Positions 30,937-43,280 of a stretch of 64,000 nucleotides of DNA are shown here, piece after piece. Under the pieces are notes generated by a model, which saw only the letters and a list, made by a program, of their open reading frames with translations, ran no database searches and was not told where the DNA came from. The position numbers and the translations under genes were made by a program. Position 1 is the stretch's first letter, and every line of letters begins with the position of its first letter. The stretch comes from Blasia pusilla (Eukaryota; Marchantiophyta; Marchantiopsida; Blasiales), in the NCBI GenBank assembly GCA_050084515.1, contig CM114275.1, positions 7,502,001 to 7,566,000 of the forward strand, in the 5' to 3' direction.

Positions 30937-32995
30937 ATCTCTTCACGCACTGAAGGTTGAAGAGCTTGTCTTTGCTCCCTCGAGTCAGCACCAAGAAACA
31001 CCCCTTGTCACTCAGATACGCTTCCGCGAAAGAAAACAAAAGCGCGATTTGGTCATAAGTAAGTGGAGCATTTCAATCTGGGAGAGTTTCTAAGGGATTG
31101 TCGTTCCACAACTCGAATCATTTAGGCAAATCTACTATTAGGAGGTCCACCGCCACCTCCTCAACTAACCCATGGATAGTCCATGGGTCGTGCCCGTTTT
31201 GGAGAAGCTTTCGTCCTAAATCGGTCAACTTCTCGATTGCAACGATCGACTCCTGACTAGAGAAACTTCGCAATTCATCAAGGAGAGAGGTCTGGTGGAG
31301 AAGGATAGTGATCTTGCTTGTACTGTCCTTGTGCTTGCCTAAGGATGATGGAGTGTATTCCACATCCTTATTTCCTCCCTCGGAGGATCTCGACGCCTCC
31401 TGCTTTTGCTTCTCGCAAGTTTGTTGCTTGCTTGTAGGCATCTTAGTAACTTTGGACTCTAAATGCATCTTTGCTTACAACTCCTTGATCCGTCCCTCGT
31501 GTCTTGAAGATTTTGCCTCTAAAAGCCTCGACCCCTTCGCCTTTGCTTCTCTTGTGGATTTATCCTTGGTTGTTACTACCTTGGACACCAACTCAACAGT
31601 CTTGATGGCTTGCTCCTCCACATCTTCTTCACAATATTCCTCAACCTTCAATAGGTTGGGGATGTCGTCCCTGCCAGCAACAACTGCATCATATACAACT
31701 CATAGGTTTTTGTCGGTCATGTCTTCGTGGTTGTTGAAGTCCAACTAGATTGGACAATTCAATACTTCCTAGTCACACATATCCTATCCCATCTCCATGT
31801 CGTACATGGAGAATCCTTCTCCATCTGAAGGAGAAGCCCACAATTTGCATGCGGTAGGATATTTGCTCCAGTTACCTACATTCACACATGAGATGAGGAA
31901 CTTGTACACCATCTGTTGGGTAGCTCGTTGCCAAGATAACTCAGCCACTTGTTCTAGAAGGTCCCTCTTCTTCTTCGCAAAATCCTGTTTCTTTGCATGG
32001 CAAATTTCCTCGTTGAGATCTGCTTGTGGCAAGATGTGATTTTTGAACATCATTCTGAACCCGGGGTTTTTTGTTGGCTTATCACGGATGTCATTGAGCC
32101 AAAGTTCGTAGTCCTCATCATCCTCTAGGCTGGCCTCCTGCGGAATCGGCTCAATCTTCTTGAGCTCGGCATGAAGACCCGCAATCGTAGACTTTTTGAG
32201 CAACCGGAGTGCGTCTCAGAATGACCATTCTCTCAGCTAGTGAGAGATTATAGGGTCAGACACCCTCGGCGGGTGGTGTGCTGCTCGCTTGAGCGCCTCC
32301 CTCCCCTCGAGACTGATTTTCATCTGTCTGATTCGCCTGAATTTGGAAATCCCACATAGCGCAAATCTGTAGACGCAATCCATTGAAACCTTCTCTCTGA
32401 TTTGACCGTGTGGATCTTCGTCCCTCTTCCGCTGGCGTTTTACAATTGCCTTTAACTCCTTGTAGAAGTCTTGGCTGAGTTATGGGTTCAACACAACAAT
32501 GTAACGTTCCATCTTGCTCATTGTGTACTTTGTGGCTACTGACACAACTGCAGTGGCCTGGATAAATTTAGTTCGCTCTGACGCTAAAACATTTTCCCTC
32601 CACTCTAGCTTGAGTGCTGCGCTTTCCTTTGCTACTTGGATTTTTTACCAGCACAAAATGGTGACAGTTGCATCTTGGGAGCTGTATGTATTCGCCCAAG
32701 TCTTCTTTTTTATCTATGCTCCCTTGGCGAGCATCTTATCCACTAAGTCCTCTCCTAGGAATCCTTTGTACTACGACAGGTGCATTTTAAGCACCTTCTT
32801 CACTCTATCGCATTTTTGGATCCAGTGATGGGTGACATTCCCCTTCGAGACAATCGTGCAATGGTCAACCCAATGTGAGAATTATGATCTCCTGCAAGTC
32901 GTCGGATTTGGACAAGTTGCACACAAGATCAAAGAAGAAAGTATGTTTGAGACTAACTACAATCCGTCGGATTCCAACGGGTTGCACTAATCTTC
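30937..32995 (-). pseudogene. Second copy of ParB/MTase-like family (decayed)
   Basis: On the minus strand, coding equivalent to 932-2960 can be followed with stops: GNVTHHWIQKCDRVKKVL, KRQRKRDEDPHGQI, AELKKIEPIPQEASLEDDED, FAKKKRDLLEQVAEL, KDVEYTPSSLGKHKD and VEEVAVDLLIVDLPK. It ends in YDQIALLFSFAEAYLSDKGC and LFNLQC at about 30937, in the middle of the methylase-like domain. Upstream (32880-32990) are the same palindromes, at the place of intron 1. The protein similarity to copy 1 is clear throughout, so this is a repeat family and not a single-copy gene. The methylase motif IV position reads DLPK, again without PPY. Confidence 0.75.
32890..32990. repeat. Palindrome cluster at the copy-2 intron
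   Basis: Two units, near 32897-32922 (GTCGTCGGATTTGGACAAG) and 32962-32987 (CCGTCGGATTCCAACGGG), are of the same family as in copy 1. Confidence 0.8.
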
Positions 32996-33960
32996 CAACG
33001 CCACCCCGTAGCCTGCATGCGGGCCCGCCGTAGCCCACACACCCTCTTCCCCACCGTAGCCCGCCGTTGGTCCCAACGTAGCCCGCCGACAGAGGGCCAA
33101 TCGGTGGAGCTCGTGTCCCGTGAACCCTGGGGGACCACGTGGCGGGCTATGAGTGGTTGGGGCCAAGTTTGAACTTGGCCCCACTCCCCTACCTTCCCCT
33201 TGCCCCTACCTTACCCTCCCCTCTCCCTTTTGGGTGAAACCCGTGAGGGAAGGCCCCAAAATGTACATATGAAGGAGAGGTTTAGGGATAATTTACCTAA
33301 TTATCCCTATTTTTCCAAGTTTGGTCAGTTTTTTGGTGATATTTTGGATTAGGCTCCAAATTTCTATGGTGCCTTGAGAGCTAAGGGCTTTCAAGGTTAC
33401 TAAGAATTCTCAAGAAATCCCTTTGGTGCCTTTTTGGGGTACTTGGATTTTATTTGGGACCAACTTGGATATTTCTGCTCCTTGTTGCATCCTAAAGAAA
33501 CTCCAATTGACTCCACATTAGATGAGTGTTTGTGAGTGTGGAAATCTCTTGTGTCACTAAACTTGTTTGGTGATTTTGAGATTTCCGATTCATAGACTGG
33601 AGTATTTAGATTTGTTTAATTGGTTCTCCTTAACACATCGGGGATGTGGAGATGATCAAGCAAATTTATCTACCTATTCCCTTTGAGTGCCCAACCCTAA
33701 ACTTAGACCCCTGTTCCATCATTCACGCTCCCGTACATTCTGAGCCATTTTTTTAGCATCTTGCGTCATTATCTTTTCGATATTTTCTTATCTCAACCCT
33801 TAAATTTCTTTCCCTTGTATTTTTAAAATATTTTATTATCTTCTTCATCTAAGGAAAATATCTAGTGGGGTAGGGTCATCGAGATTGGGAGAGAACCGAA
33901 ATGAATCCAACCTTGGTGCCAAGAGGCAAAGAGTAAATTCGAGGAATGATTTCAACATGG
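32996..33960. other. Non-coding, with CCGTAGCCCGCC repeats and a hairpin
   Basis: A GC-rich stretch (33000-33090) repeats CGTAGCCCG about four times. A perfect 11-bp stem lies at 33159-33169/33172-33182 (GGGGCCAAGTT and complement). No coding was recognised. Confidence 0.6.
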
Positions 33961-33969
33961 TCATAAGAG

Positions 33970-35955
33970 AGGCATGGTTAGACTGGTTTTTCTAGCTTTC
34001 TTTAGATAAGAGACGATCCTACATTTCGAGGGTTATGAATGGTTTCCATGACTACACCTTTGAATTGCAAAGATTGTCCAATAGAGTGGCAAAGGCATTT
34101 AATTGGGAAGTGGATATCGCGGAGGCTGATAGATTAACTAAATTTTGTGCGCAACAAGGTGTTAACCTGGAGGGAGCGTATGTAAATCTCAAGACATATA
34201 AGGATGAGAAGCACAATGTTGCAGAGTCAGCTCTCCTAGAAAGATTCTGTATAGAGTTAAGAAGTGCTCAACGTCTTTTCAAGGGACGTAGTACCACTCT
34301 GAGGTTGACATTGACAGTTCCATGTGCAATAACATTGATTTCTGATAAAAATTATAGTAGTAGGACATGATCCAAGCTATATTGTGGGAAACCAGTTTAC
34401 ACAAAATTGTTTACCCCGTTGTAAAATAATAATAAAAACATGGCTTTAGGGAAGATATGAACTATTGCATGAAGGTGTATAAGGAATCATCTCTATCAGG
34501 TTCTAGAAAATTGATGATGCACAAGGAGTTATTTGTGAGTATTTTACATCGTGATATTCTTCGCATGGTAGGAAGATTGATCAAGGATCCACCACATGTC
34601 ATCTATCCATATTGGAATGATGGACACCTTGAAAATTGGCTACGAGCATGCCATAACTTGAAGAACGACGGGGGTAATCTAGGAGAGTTGGAAAATATGA
34701 GATGTCTTGCAATAACATCAAATGTCGTCCAGCTTGTGGTTGCCCTTCTTGGTACCATGGAGATTGTCCACAAGCGTGGGGTTTTTTATACCAACCCCCA
34801 TGATAGGAACATGTTCATCCATTTTTGAACCAACTCTAGCCCATACATCAGCGTTGGAGATTGGGGAAATCCCATGTGGATTGATGGAATCTTAGAGTTA
34901 TAGATGGTGGCAGTATGAACAAAAAAATCATGTTGGGCATATAGCACCGAGGTTGATAGCATGGCCTCAGAATCTCCCTTTTGGCAAGGCCACTAAAATC
35001 TATGCCCTAGGAATGATTGTGAAGAATTTGAACTATGTAACATACAACCTCTCCGTCGGAAATGCCCAAGCGAACGTGAGATTTACTTATTTGGAAAGGA
35101 TTCAAAAGTGGGCATTAGCTCCAAATCTCTCACATCGCAAACTCTTAGAGTTTCTTATTGCATATATCAGAGCAAATGCGAAAAATTTATATGTAAACGA
35201 TGTAGATTCGGGATTAAGGCCACTAACAGTGGTAGTGTGATTGTACAATTGTTTGAGGATTGGATATTTTTCATGCGAAACGGAAGACTTGGTTCAAAAA
35301 GATGAATGTGTTGCTTTGAAGTTTTGTAAATGATGAAGCTTGATTGATCTATGGATATATCGTGTGTCATGAACCCCTCGATACACCGACACCATAGATC
35401 CCTGCAAAGGTGAACTAGAAGGCAATTTTGCAATTCGTTATTTAAGGTGAATTGAAGGCGCACTTGGATAGCGCGAATGACCCAAAAGTTCTGAAGGAGA
35501 GTTCAAGAAGTTGCCGCTAAAGTGGTGGGAGCGTGCAATTGGAGAATTTGCAAGGAAAGTGGAAGAGAATGAGTGGACAAAGGATTGGGCTTTATTCAAT
35601 GGTGTCTGGAAGTACAAAGACCTCCCCAAGAGGAAGAGGAAGTTAGTGAGCAAGGTATTGAGGGCTAAAAACCTTTGATTGTTTTATAAGGACAGAGGAT
35701 TCATTGAAGTACTTCTTACGTCCAAATGAATCATGCACGTTCAGAAAGTCATATCCAAGTGTCATTCGAGCTCGAGGGATTACCCCCATGATTTGGCATA
35801 TTGCTGCAAGAACCAAGTGCACTCATGAGGAAGTTGATAATCTTACAAGTAGAGGGTTCAGACTTGTAGATGTAAAGAGTTCACAACATATTCACATTAT
35901 TGAGACATTCGTATTTCGGATCCAACCTAAGATTGATGTGAACTTGTATCCATAG
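33970..35955 (+). pseudogene. Protein-kinase-like gene remnant
   Basis: Several frames line up on the plus strand. 34457-34828 ends GTMEIVHKRGVFYTNPHDRN, which resembles the kinase catalytic loop (H.D....N, with the catalytic Asp replaced by Asn). After a TGA, SVGDWGNPMWIDG fits the DFG region. 34940-35240 has HVGHIAPRLIAWP and KATKIYALGMIVKNL, resembling the APE and DxxSLG region. 35494-35680 (FKKLPLKWWERAIGEFARK) is open to a TGA, and 35704-35955 encodes an unknown basic stretch. The first frame (34035-34370) has no recognised motif. The gene has lost start, continuity and catalytic Asp. The family assignment is loose. Confidence 0.4.
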
Positions 35956-38900
35956 AAGATGGACTTATAAATGATTGATAGAGTGGATTTTTTTATCTTG
36001 AATCATGCGGGCATGTAGAATAGTCTTAGAAATACCCTCTCTTTATTCTGGATAGCATATGCATAACTTGAATTTTAATTTAATTTGAAATTATTGTAAT
36101 TTAATTTTTACTTGTATAAAAAGTATAATTTGGACAATGCCAATAATCTTGATGCCCATTTTAAAAAAATAAAAATTCTTGATACCTATACTATGAACGT
36201 ATTTTCTTGTTGCTCCATTGCGAGTTGTTAAGCAAAGGTGTGCTTGCTAGTTAAGAAGCTATTTATACATATTAATATATATTATTGTGTATCACCTTTG
36301 CACAGAAATGAATAATCATGCCGCCCTAAATTTTTATGAAAACTTTTCTTTAGTGCTTGTGCTATGAATTTTCTTTTTCTATCCCACTATCATGTGCCCA
36401 ACATAGAGATGTTTGCAAATCAAGAACCTTTCCTCCCTTAATAGCATAGATTGTATTGTTTGCACAACACCGATAATCTGGATATCTACAAATCTTCATA
36501 AACGTTTCAATAAAGATGCGCTCGTAATAAAGAAATATCCTCCCTAGATAATATTTATTTTCTATGAATTTTAAAATACAATTAGATGAAATTAGAAGAA
36601 ATAAAATTTTGATTATAATAGAATTCTCGGCCGTATTTTTCAAATTTATGGCAATTAGACCAACCTGATAGAAGGGCCCTCTGTCGGCATGATTGCAAAA
36701 AAACAGACATGGATTATAAGAGGTGAGGCTCACATTACAATTCATGATGGTAGGTAGGGCAAGGGCTACTACGGCAATAAGGGGGGAGGAAGAGGGGGTG
36801 GAGGGAGGAAGAAATAGGAAAATATGGAACATGTAAGCAAGTAGGGGGAATGAGAAAGAAGTGGAAGGTGGAGCCCGCATGAAAAAGTCCTTCATAAGGC
36901 AGACTTGAGTCTATGGATATGGACATGTCCGTAGACACGAACTTTGTCCATATGCAACCTTGTATATCAGCAAGATTTATTGCCGATATAAGAAATCTGA
37001 GGTGTCAAATGGCCCCATTAAACACACTAGAGGAGTGCCCCGTTGTATTTAAATTTTCGTGGATCATATGAGTTAGTGCCATGATGTGAACTTTCATTCA
37101 TCCCATCGGAATTTTAAATAAAATGCTCCAATTCTCCTTTTCTCATGTGTCTTGGGTGGTGAATTATGTATAATTTTGACATCGAGCTTCTATTGGAGCT
37201 TGCAAAAGACTATAATCTAGAAAATCGAAAAGAAAAAATATAGTTTGCGACAAAATGTAAAGTTACTTGGAGGGCTTATTTTAGAGCTTCCTTACTCTAG
37301 TGAGGGTTTGGTCAAGTAATTTTCCAATTATAACTCTACTCTTTGACAATATTGAAATAATTGAAACCCGTCCATCCCGCGGGCAGCGGCAAGCTGGGAG
37401 TTTTGACGGACGTCGACAGCGCGCGCTCACATCATCGCGATCCAGCGGGAATATTTGAAATCCTACGGGATAATCCCTGACCACTTTTACTTTTAATATC
37501 GTTATCAATGTTTATACTGTCGTCTGAAAATAGGAGCATCGCATCTGAAAGTCCTATAGACTATACTTTCCGTATATTCCACAGCATATACTGTTCGGAT
37601 GTCCGTTGCAGACTCTGTTACCGTACCGGAGGCGGAAGTTCTCGTATATGATTTCAATATGATGTTTTATGCGTATCCTAGCTAATTTCCTTCGTTATTC
37701 TAATAATGACGTCGCCAATAGTTTCTTTTTTTGCACGTAAATATTTTTCTCATAGATTCATATTTCTCTATGATATCTATCACCTTGACTTTCTTGGAGA
37801 TGATAGATATAATAGAATTAAATTTTTTTTATGAAATCAATTACTTTTATTTTTAACACTCAAAGGAAAATGTGGCAGAGGTTTTAATGGTTAATTGGTA
37901 TGAAGTGGATTTTACATTGTTTGTACAATTTGAGTTACAAATTCAATGTATTTGTTCTACTAATAATAGCTCCCGGTCTATTTTCACCCGCCCGTTAGTT
38001 GCTTGTGCGACGGAAGAAGGAAATTTTTTTGATATGGTGAATGTATGCCACAATTGTGAATGGACATTGAATGAATGAGAATATATATATATAGAAAGTG
38101 GTAAGGAAGAAATTCAAGTAAGAGAAGCGACACAAAGGAAAAAACCCATCAATAGTTGAGAAAATAACACATAGCTATCACACATAGAAAGAACTAGAAT
38201 TTTCATATTAGTATGCATAGACAGATTTCCTTACTTTCTATTTATTTATTTATATTTATTTACTACTTTGAATTTTCTTCCGAATTGGAAAATAATGGGG
38301 ACTTGATGCTTGGAAAATTTTTTTTAAGGAAGAATGGAAAATTTTACAACCACGAAAAACCAAAAAATGAACATTGGGATGAAAAAGGACATGTGCCTTT
38401 CGGAAAAAAATATTTCAATATTAAGAACCAACATTGTGAATATTATGATGTAATTGCATGGCTTTGTATGAAGAAAAGTCATCTCCATCCACTAATTAAA
38501 ATAGAACTAGTTCTGTAGTAGGGTAAGTTATCCATGGATCCTTTCAAAGTTGTTATACTATTTACCTTATAAAGTTGTAGTAAGAATAGGTTTCTTATCT
38601 CGAGGGTGCTTGAACATCTTGTCAAGAAAAACATTTTCTTTTTCGGTCAAGTAGGTAATTCAGTGTAGACGCAAGGAGAGGATATAATTTGGAAATTTTA
38701 AAGATTGCAAAATCAAGAAGCCCTCTTACAAGCTTAAGTAAGGATTTAAGGTTAGGTCTTTTGCCATTATAAAACCCCTATCCTTTACCTTGGGCCACCA
38801 TAGAATGTTTGCCCATTTCCAAGAGGATATATTCCACTCCTCCGATTAACATTTCTACATAAAATTTGAGATATAATATATTTCAATGTATCTTATTTGA

Positions 38901-39323
38901 AAAATAAGTATAAGAAAGCATATGTATATTTGAATTTAATGGTGATTAAATTATTTCAGGTATATAATCTAAATGGAAATAAGGATTTAAGATGTCTATA
39001 TTATTTCTAAAAAATAAAAATAAGGAAAACTTAATACAAATCATTGCATCTTCATTTATAAGTTAATTGGACCAATCATAAAAATACAAGAAATATCAAA
39101 ATTGAAGTCGAAGAATGCCACATATTCTTATAGTAGATAAAGTAAAATAATTTGAAATTAAAATTTGATTGTATTGCAAAAGAGTTTGTGAAATAATCCA
39201 AAGAGCAAACACATCTTATATCAAGTCAGTAACTATGTCTCCACTTCCAACTCAAACATGTGTCACGTTGTGTAGTATAGTATAGATCTAACAAATTAAC
39301 CAATAAGCGGACATCTCTCTACC
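35956..39323. other. AT-rich intergenic region
   Basis: I see no convincing gene. Small frames (for example 38213-38518) are AT-driven and lack motifs. One GC-rich island (about 37365-37450, with CCCGCGGGCAGCGGC and GCGCGCGCTC) stands out. Target sequence CCTTC at 39324-39328 borders Gypsy-A2. Confidence 0.6.
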
Positions 39324-39328
39324 CCTTC

Positions 39329-39745
39329 TGTCGCGACCCTCATGACCAAACAAGTGTCAAGTGGAACATCGGAACATTAGCGGGCTCACGCTAAGATGGT
39401 TTGCGCGTTGGAGTTGTCTCAAAAAGGAGACAAGAGACGAGGCGTGAGCGAGGAGTCGCGTTTCAGGTGTTATGGTCGCGACTGAGAAACCTGGACCAAA
39501 CGCGAAATGAGACTTGAAAGAAGTCGAGTCTAGGAAGTGGGTTGCCAAAGGAAAGATCCGGATTTGGTACGCCACTAGCGTTTGAGAGTTTCGGACTGTA
39601 TTTATGGCCATAACTTTTAGGCCAAGATGCGTTTGGAGCAAATAAGGGTGCGTTGGAAAGCTTATGGAGAGCCAATCCAAACGCACCAAAGATCGCTGCA
39701 AACGCATAAGCAGCGGCTGAGATACAACCCGAAAACGACTATAAG
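39329..39745 (+). repeat. Gypsy-A2 5' LTR, 3'-truncated
   Basis: It matches 45104-45520 of the right LTR and then joins the primer site at a shared AAGTGG, leaving out about 575 bp. This suggests a microhomology deletion. Confidence 0.85.
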
Positions 39746-39763
39746 TGGTATCAGAGCTAATCC
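39746..39763 (+). other. Gypsy-A2 primer-binding site
   Basis: TGGTATCAGAGCTAATCC starts directly after the truncated LTR and is the initiator-Met type. Confidence 0.85.
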
Positions 39764-39893
39764 TTGGTGAGCGAGAACTTGGGGTCGTGGGATCAACCGG
39801 ACGCTTGGGGAAACTCAAAGGTAGCGGCTAGACCCAGACGCTCGAGGAGGGACGCAAGAAACGAGGAGGAGATCTGAGTGAGTTGGCTTGGAA

Positions 39894-40960
39894 ATGGCGA
39901 TCGAGGGAGAACAACCCAAGAAGCGCCGAATCAAGCGACGTGAACCAAGAGAGGAACCAATGCCGGACCGAGAAGCTATAGAGGAGACGGAGACTCCCAA
40001 AGAGCTGAACGCCAGTCGTGAGGACGTGCTGGAGGCGAATCCTTCCGCGGGGCCAGTGGGCCCAAACTCAGGGGAACGGACCGAGTCGAGCCAGACGTTG
40101 GACTTGTTGAAGGTGTTGGTGGAGCAGATGTCCCAGCAAAGCAAACGGATTGCAGAGTTAGAGGCCACTCGAAACCCGGGTGCGGGCAAAAAGCTCTGCA
40201 AGACGAACCTGCCCACACCATTCATTGGAGTGGGGCGCCATGAAAGTGAAGGATTTTTACGGAACTCGAATTGTATGCCGAGGCGCAGAGGGTCGCTGAA
40301 AGCGGGACAAGGTGACGGTAGCCGTTACTTTCTGAAGGATCATGCTCTACAATGGTGGACAACTCAACGAGAGGAATATCTAGGCGGCGAGTCACCTCGA
40401 GTTGGGAGGAGTTCAAGGAGTTGATTGGGGATCGGTTCACTCCGGAGTACCAAGGGTTGCGCGACACGGTGGAATGCGTGCGGATGTGGCAGAGTGGGTC
40501 CTTAAGCGCGTATGTGAGGGAGTTTAGTGCGAAACTGACTTCTAGTCCAAAGATGGATGAGCACGCGAAGAAGGCTATCTTCTTTAGTGGACTCAAGCCG
40601 AGCGCTGAAAAGGCCCTTTACCGAATGCCGACGTTACCAGAGACCTCCGCGGATCTTCTGAAGCTAGCGGAGCGGATTGGGGACGATGAGGTCCAAACCC
40701 AGAAACCCTTCAAGCCAAAAGTTTTTTCGAAGAAGTCGAAAAATAAGGAGGCGTTCAAAAGAGGCTGGAGTGGGGCCCACCACGAACCAGGAGAGTCGTC
40801 TGCCCCGGCAGCAAAACGAGTGGAACTTCATGCGAAACCGAAAGGAGGACAACACTCAAAGTCAGGGAACGGCAAGGTCGTATGCTACAACTGTGGCGAA
40901 CCGGTGCACCTATCGAAAGGGTGTTCAAAACCGAAGGTTAGTAATGGGAGTATGATTGTG
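39894..40960 (+). pseudogene. Gypsy-A2 gag with zinc knuckle
   Basis: The first frame from 39894 (MAIEGEQPKKRRIKRREPRE) holds a basic N-terminus and KLCKTNLPTPFIGVGR. A frame change near 40245-40350 leads into SSWEEFKELIGDRFTPEYQG, SLSAYVREFSAKLTSS and FSGLKPSAEKALYRMP of the Retrotrans_gag domain. A basic linker follows, and a knuckle at about 40882-40930 (CYNCGEPVHLSKGC, CX2CX4HX4C). The knuckle binds the RNA genome. Gag is fused in frame with protease, as is usual for chromoviruses. Confidence 0.9.
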
Positions 40961-41818
40961 TTTGCTGCTAAGCATCTGTTGGCGGGCTATCTCGAGACGT
41001 CCCTTCAAGTCACCAAGAGGACGCACAATTTGGTGTACCTAAGATCCAAGATCGCTGATCGCGATGTGTTGTTGCTCGTGGATACAGGTGCTACGCACTC
41101 CTTCCTAAGCCCGAGAATCGTGAAGGAACTGGGGCTGTCTACCTCTAAGGCGGACGAGCCCATTCGAGTAGGATTTGCAGGAGGCAAGTCTCATCGGACT
41201 TCTGATTTGGTCTTGGGTTTGACAGTAGGATGCGGGGTATTCGAGTTGAAGGAGAATTTCACTGTGTGCGAAATGGATGGCATTGACGGAGTTTTGGGGA
41301 ATACATTCCTAGATGCATATGAGGTGGAGTTAAGACGTAGACCCTTGAGGTTGAGCGTCTTGCTAAAAGGCAAACGGTTACAGGTGCGGTTGGTCCGTGA
41401 GGTTCCAGCGAAAATGGAGTTAGTGAACTCGATCACAAGGAGGAGCATGACTGAGTTGGAGGATGAATTTCTCTGCTTGATGAGACAAGTGGAGGAGGCT
41501 ACAAGCAGCATACGCAGAGATCTAGACACTGCTTTGAGGGGAGTCCCAGAACCACTCCAGGAAGTGGTCAAGGAGTTTGAGGATGTCTTGAAAAATGAGC
41601 TTCCGACTGAATTTCCGCCGCATAGAGCCGTAGATCATAAGATAGAGATCATACCCGGTTCCCAACCGCCTTCAAAAGCACCATATAGGTTGAATCAAGA
41701 GGAACTTCTTGAGTTGAAAAAGCAGTTAAGTGAGCTCTTGGAAAAGGGTTACATTAGGACTAGCAAGTCACCTTATGGAGCACTGTTCTCTTTAAAAAGA
41801 AGAAGGATGGAAAGATGA
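40961..41818 (+). pseudogene. Gypsy-A2 protease and RT start
   Basis: The same frame as gag continues to VLLLVDTGATHSFLSPRIVK (active site DTGA, about 41068-41130), FTVCEMDGIDGVLGNTFLDA, and the linker to RT (LPTEFPPHRAVDHKIEIIPG, QPPSKAPYRL, ELLEKGYIRTSKSPYGA). It ends in a frame slip at KKK in the lysine run (about 41790) that should read FVKKKDG. The protease looks intact over its length. Confidence 0.9.
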
Positions 41819-42580
41819 GGTTGTGTGTTGATTCTTGAGCACCGAACAAAGTGACGGTTCGGGAACAATTATCCTCTTCCGAGGATAGATGATCTCTTTG
41901 ATATTTGTGGGGCGCGAGATATTTCAGTAGGATTGACTTGAAGTCAGGATATTACCAGATTCGGATTGCCGAGGCGGATGTGGAGAAGTATGTGTGGGAC
42001 GAGATACGGTTCCTTTGAGTTTGTAGTGATGCCTTTCGGTCTATGTAACGCCCTCCAACGTTCACCACATTGATGAACTCCATTTTTCACAAGGAAATGG
42101 ATGAGTATATTATCATCTATATCGATGACATACTTATCTATTCAAGTCACTAGAGGAGCACGTTCGACATGTGAGAGCGGTCTTGTCTAAGCTAAGGGCA
42201 AATCACCAGTTTGTATCGAATGTAGAGAAGAGCGAATTTGGTTTGAGTAAGATCAAATTCTTGGGTCACGAGTCGGTCAGTGCAGATGGCATCAGTCCAG
42301 ACATGGAGAAGGTGAAGGCGATTTCCGAGTGGGAACCCCATCCACTGTAAAGGGGATGAGGAGGTTCATAGGTGCGGTGCAGTTTTATCGTACTTATGTA
42401 AAAAACTTTTCGGGAATTGTTAGACCTCTCACGGATTGGACAGCAAAGTTTGCCAACACGACTTGGACCAGTGAAGCTAATGAGGCATTCAACCGAGTGA
42501 AGCAGATTCTATCGCAGAACGTGTTGAACTGCCGGAGTTTGACAAACCGTTCAAGTGCATACCGATGCTAGTGATTTCGC
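41819..42580 (+). pseudogene. Gypsy-A2 reverse transcriptase, broken
   Basis: Readable fragments in changing frames: CVDS.APNKV, GARYFSRIDLKSGYYQIRIA, EFVVMPFGLCN-like, LMNSIFHKEMDEYIIIYIDD (the YIDD box, with both Asp retained), then MRRFIGAVQFYRTYVKNFSG. At least three frame changes and two stops are present. Confidence 0.85.
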
Positions 42581-43280
42581 GGTTGCAGGAATGTTGGTGC
42601 AAGAAGGGAGACCGGTGGCATATGAGAGCAAGAAGCTTAGCGATACTGAAAGGAGATGGCCTACTCACAGAAAGAGTTGTTCGCGGTGGTACATTGCTTG
42701 AGGAAGTGGCGGCATTATCTAGGGCTCCACAGACTCGAGTATTCACCGATAATATATCACTCAAGTATTTTGAGACCCAGGATCGAGTGACACCTACACC
42801 GAAACAACTGCGATGGCATGATACCTTGGCGCTGATGGATGTTGAGTTGATTCACAAGCCAGGTAAAGATAATGTGATTCCGGATGCGTTAAGTCGCAAG
42901 GAGGAACACATGCCATCGCGACACAGTCTTGAGAGCAATGTTCCCTAAAGAAACAGATCTGGAAAGAAGGATTCGTGAAGAATATATGAAGGATGCTCAA
43001 GCAGGGGAATACCTGAGGAGGTTGAAGCAGGGTGAGAAGGTGGCCAACATAAGTTTGAGGCACGGTTTACTAAGGTTCAAACAGAGTAGGATCTATGTAG
43101 GGCAAGGCAGGATGCAAACCAAGGTGTTAGCAGAATGTCACGACGGGCCCTTGGCAAGACATAAAGGAGAGAAATCTACGCTAGCTATTCTGTCGAAGCG
43201 GTTCTTTTGGCCCAACATGAAAGAGGATGTTGCTCAATATGTGAAGACCTGTGTGACTGACCTTAGCGTTTAATAGAGTC
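42581..43280 (+). pseudogene. Gypsy-A2 RNase H and integrase zinc region
   Basis: The RNase H end reads TDNISLKYFETQDRVTP and IHKPGKDNVIPDALSRK. The next frame (42929-43273) has MKDAQAGEYLRRLKQGEKVA, the H2C2 region (ECHDGPLARHKGEK, LSKRFFWPNMKEDVAQYVKT) and a stop shortly after the first Cys-equivalent. Confidence 0.85.

Noticed and set aside
33000-33090. Coding in the GC-rich CGTAGCCCG stretch
   Set aside because: The open frames follow from the short repeat and have no protein-like features.
38213-38518. 101-codon open frame as a gene
   Set aside because: It has AT-driven composition, no motif, no neighbour context and no splice or regulatory support.
39357-39818. Minus-strand open frames in the Gypsy-A LTRs (also 45238-45642 and 12863-13147)
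   Set aside because: They are LTR sequence read in reverse; the same frame recurs only because the LTR recurs.
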